In this document: piece after piece, positions 5,978-7,230 of the stretch
Layout of the letters: every line of letters begins with the position of its first letter
How positions within the stretch are numbered: position 1 is the first letter of the stretch
DNA from: Thalassospiraceae bacterium
GTDB taxonomy: Bacteria; Pseudomonadota; Alphaproteobacteria; Rhodospirillales; Magnetovibrionaceae
Length of the DNA stretch: 7,230 nucleotides
Reading direction: 5' to 3'
Assembly: GCA_030638205.1 (NCBI GenBank)
Contig: DAOWFB010000121.1
Coordinates: 1 to 7,230, forward strand
Made by a program: the position numbers and the translations under genes
Notes under the pieces: generated by a model
Database searches by the model: none
What the model was told of the DNA's origin: nothing
Seen by the model: only the letters and a program-made list of their open reading frames with translations

Positions 5978-7230
5978 ATGAGCAACGCCTCGGCTCCGAC
6001 AAGCAATGAAAAATTAAAAAAATGGGTTGATGAAATGGTCGCCCTTACCAAGCCCAAGGCGGTGCATTGGTGCGATGGTTCAAAAGAAGAATACGACAGG
6101 CTTTGCTCCGAGATGGTCGCCTCTGGCACTCTGATAAAATTAAATGAGAGCAAGCGCCCTCAATCGTACCTTGCGTGCTCTGACCCCAGCGATGTGGCGC
6201 GGGTCGAAGGCAGCACCTACATTTGCGCCGAAAACGAAATAGATGCCGGGCCAACCAATAACTGGATGGCACCTGATAAAATGCGCAGCCTCTTGAAGCC
6301 GTTGTTTGATGGCTGTATGGCCGGGCGCACAATGTATGTTGTGCCGTTTTCCATGGGGCCACTGGGCTCACCCATAGCACACATTGGGGTGCAATTAACC
6401 GATAGCGCGTATGCCGCCGTCAATATGCGGATAATGACCCGGATGGGCGCAAAGGTATTAGATGTGTTGGGTAGCGATGGCGAATTTGTTCCTTGCATCC
6501 ATTCCGTTGGCGCACCGTTGGCTGAAGATGAGGCCGATGTAAAATGGCCGTGCAACAAAACCAAATACATTGTGCATTATCCTGAAACCCGAGAAATATG
6601 GTCGTTCGGTTCCGGTTATGGCGGCAACGCGCTGTTGGGTAAAAAATGTTTTGCCCTCAGAATTGCATCGGCCATGGCCCGGGACGAAGGCTGGTTGGCC
6701 GAACATATGCTTATCGTTGGGCTCGAAAGCCCCGATGGCGAAAAAACCTATATTGCAGCCGCTTTTCCATCAGCGTGCGGAAAAACAAATCTTGCCATGC
6801 TTATTCCACCATCGGGTTTTGAAGGATGGAAAGTCTGGACAGTTGGCGACGACATTGCATGGATTAAACCGGGCGCCGACGGCAGGCTTTATGCCATCAA
6901 CCCCGAAGCCGGATATTTCGGCGTTGCCCCCGGTACATCTGATAAAACCAACCCATCGGCCATGGCGGCATTAAATGAAAATTGTATTTTCACCAATGTT
7001 GCGCTGACTGACGATAATGACATTTGGTGGGAAGACATGTCTGAGCCACCGGCCCACGCCATTGACTGGAAAGGCAATGACTGGACACCTTCTTCAGACA
7101 CGCCAGCAGCCCACCCCAACGCGCGCTTTACCGCACCGGCCAATCAATGCCCATCCATTGATCCAAAATGGGACAACCCCGAGGGCGTTCCAATTTCGGC
7201 ATTTATTTTTGGCGGCAGGCTTTCTAAAAC
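5978..7230 (+). CDS. pckG: Phosphoenolpyruvate carboxykinase, GTP-dependent, 3' end cut by window edge
   Basis: Cytosolic enzyme of gluconeogenesis converting oxaloacetate and GTP to phosphoenolpyruvate, GDP and CO2 (EC 4.1.1.32). The frame is open for 417 codons to the window edge; the family is usually about 600 residues, so the last third is missing. Signatures of the GTP type are present: MYVVPFSMGPLGSPIAH (119-135) for substrate binding, GYGGNALLGKKCFALR (213-228) with the metal-site lysine, AEHMLIVG (241-248) with His243, the P-loop FPSACGKTNLAM (263-274) with the reactive Cys267 and Lys269, VGDDIAWIK (289-297) with a metal-binding aspartate, INPEAGYFGVAPGT (307-320) and NARFTAPANQCPSIDP (381-396). 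The ATG has a good ribosome binding site. The ATP-dependent PEPCK (PckA) has an unrelated overall sequence, so the two are not confused. No frameshift is seen. Confidence 0.97.
   Translation, partial: MSNASAPTSNEKLKKWVDEMVALTKPKAVHWCDGSKEEYDRLCSEMVASGTLIKLNESKRPQSYLACSDPSDVARVEGSTYICAENEIDAGPTNNWMAPDKMRSLLKPLFDGCMAGRTMYVVPFSMGPLGSPIAHIGVQLTDSAYAAVNMRIMTRMGAKVLDVLGSDGEFVPCIHSVGAPLAEDEADVKWPCNKTKYIVHYPETREIWSFGSGYGGNALLGKKCFALRIASAMARDEGWLAEHMLIVGLESPDGEKTYIAAAFPSACGKTNLAMLIPPSGFEGWKVWTVGDDIAWIKPGADGRLYAINPEAGYFGVAPGTSDKTNPSAMAALNENCIFTNVALTDDNDIWWEDMSEPPAHAIDWKGNDWTPSSDTPAAHPNARFTAPANQCPSIDPKWDNPEGVPISAFIFGGRLSK

Noticed and set aside
6217..6974. Open frames of about 110-135 codons on both strands within pckG
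   Set aside because: All overlap the continuous pckG frame, which contains every expected PEPCK motif; no frameshift or second gene is needed.

Overview
The window looks like the chromosome of an alphaproteobacterium, probably free-living and of moderate GC. The evidence is a ChvG/ChvI two-component pair with the family's characteristic H-box and receiver sequences, and a phosphoenolpyruvate carboxykinase (PEPCK) gene on the divergent side of it. That neighbourhood is known from Rhizobiales. The PEPCK here, however, is the GTP-dependent type, so the organism is more likely from another alphaproteobacterial branch. I cannot name a genus.

Layout. Positions 1-1788, minus strand: chvI (response regulator) followed by chvG (sensor histidine kinase), with chvG cut by the left window edge just after its H-box. 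Positions 1789-1951: a divergent promoter region. Positions 1952-2936, plus strand: cbtB and cbtA, a predicted cobalt-transport pair. Positions 3007-5287, plus strand: a tightly coupled four-gene operon of two adjacent DUF1538 membrane proteins, a small P-II-like protein and a two-CBS-domain protein. A rho-independent terminator lies at 5379-5411. Positions 5465-5818: a small orphan protein with one membrane anchor and a predicted coiled coil. Positions 5978-7230: GTP-dependent PEPCK (pckG), cut by the right window edge after 417 codons.

How the genes may work together. ChvG/ChvI senses the envelope or acid state in relatives and is linked there to central carbon metabolism and PEPCK. Here the two ends of that neighbourhood are separated by about 4.2 kb carrying two membrane-transport modules. 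The DUF1538 pair with its P-II-like and CBS partners is the most interesting part. Translational coupling (a stop followed directly by a start, then two 4-base ATGA overlaps) suggests one complex, in which two homologous membrane subunits form a transporter controlled by two cytosolic nucleotide-sensing proteins. DUF1538 pairs have been reported as two-subunit Na+(K+)/H+ antiporters, but the role of the two soluble partners is, as far as I know, not established.

I see no tRNA, rRNA, CRISPR array, insertion sequence or phage gene in the window.
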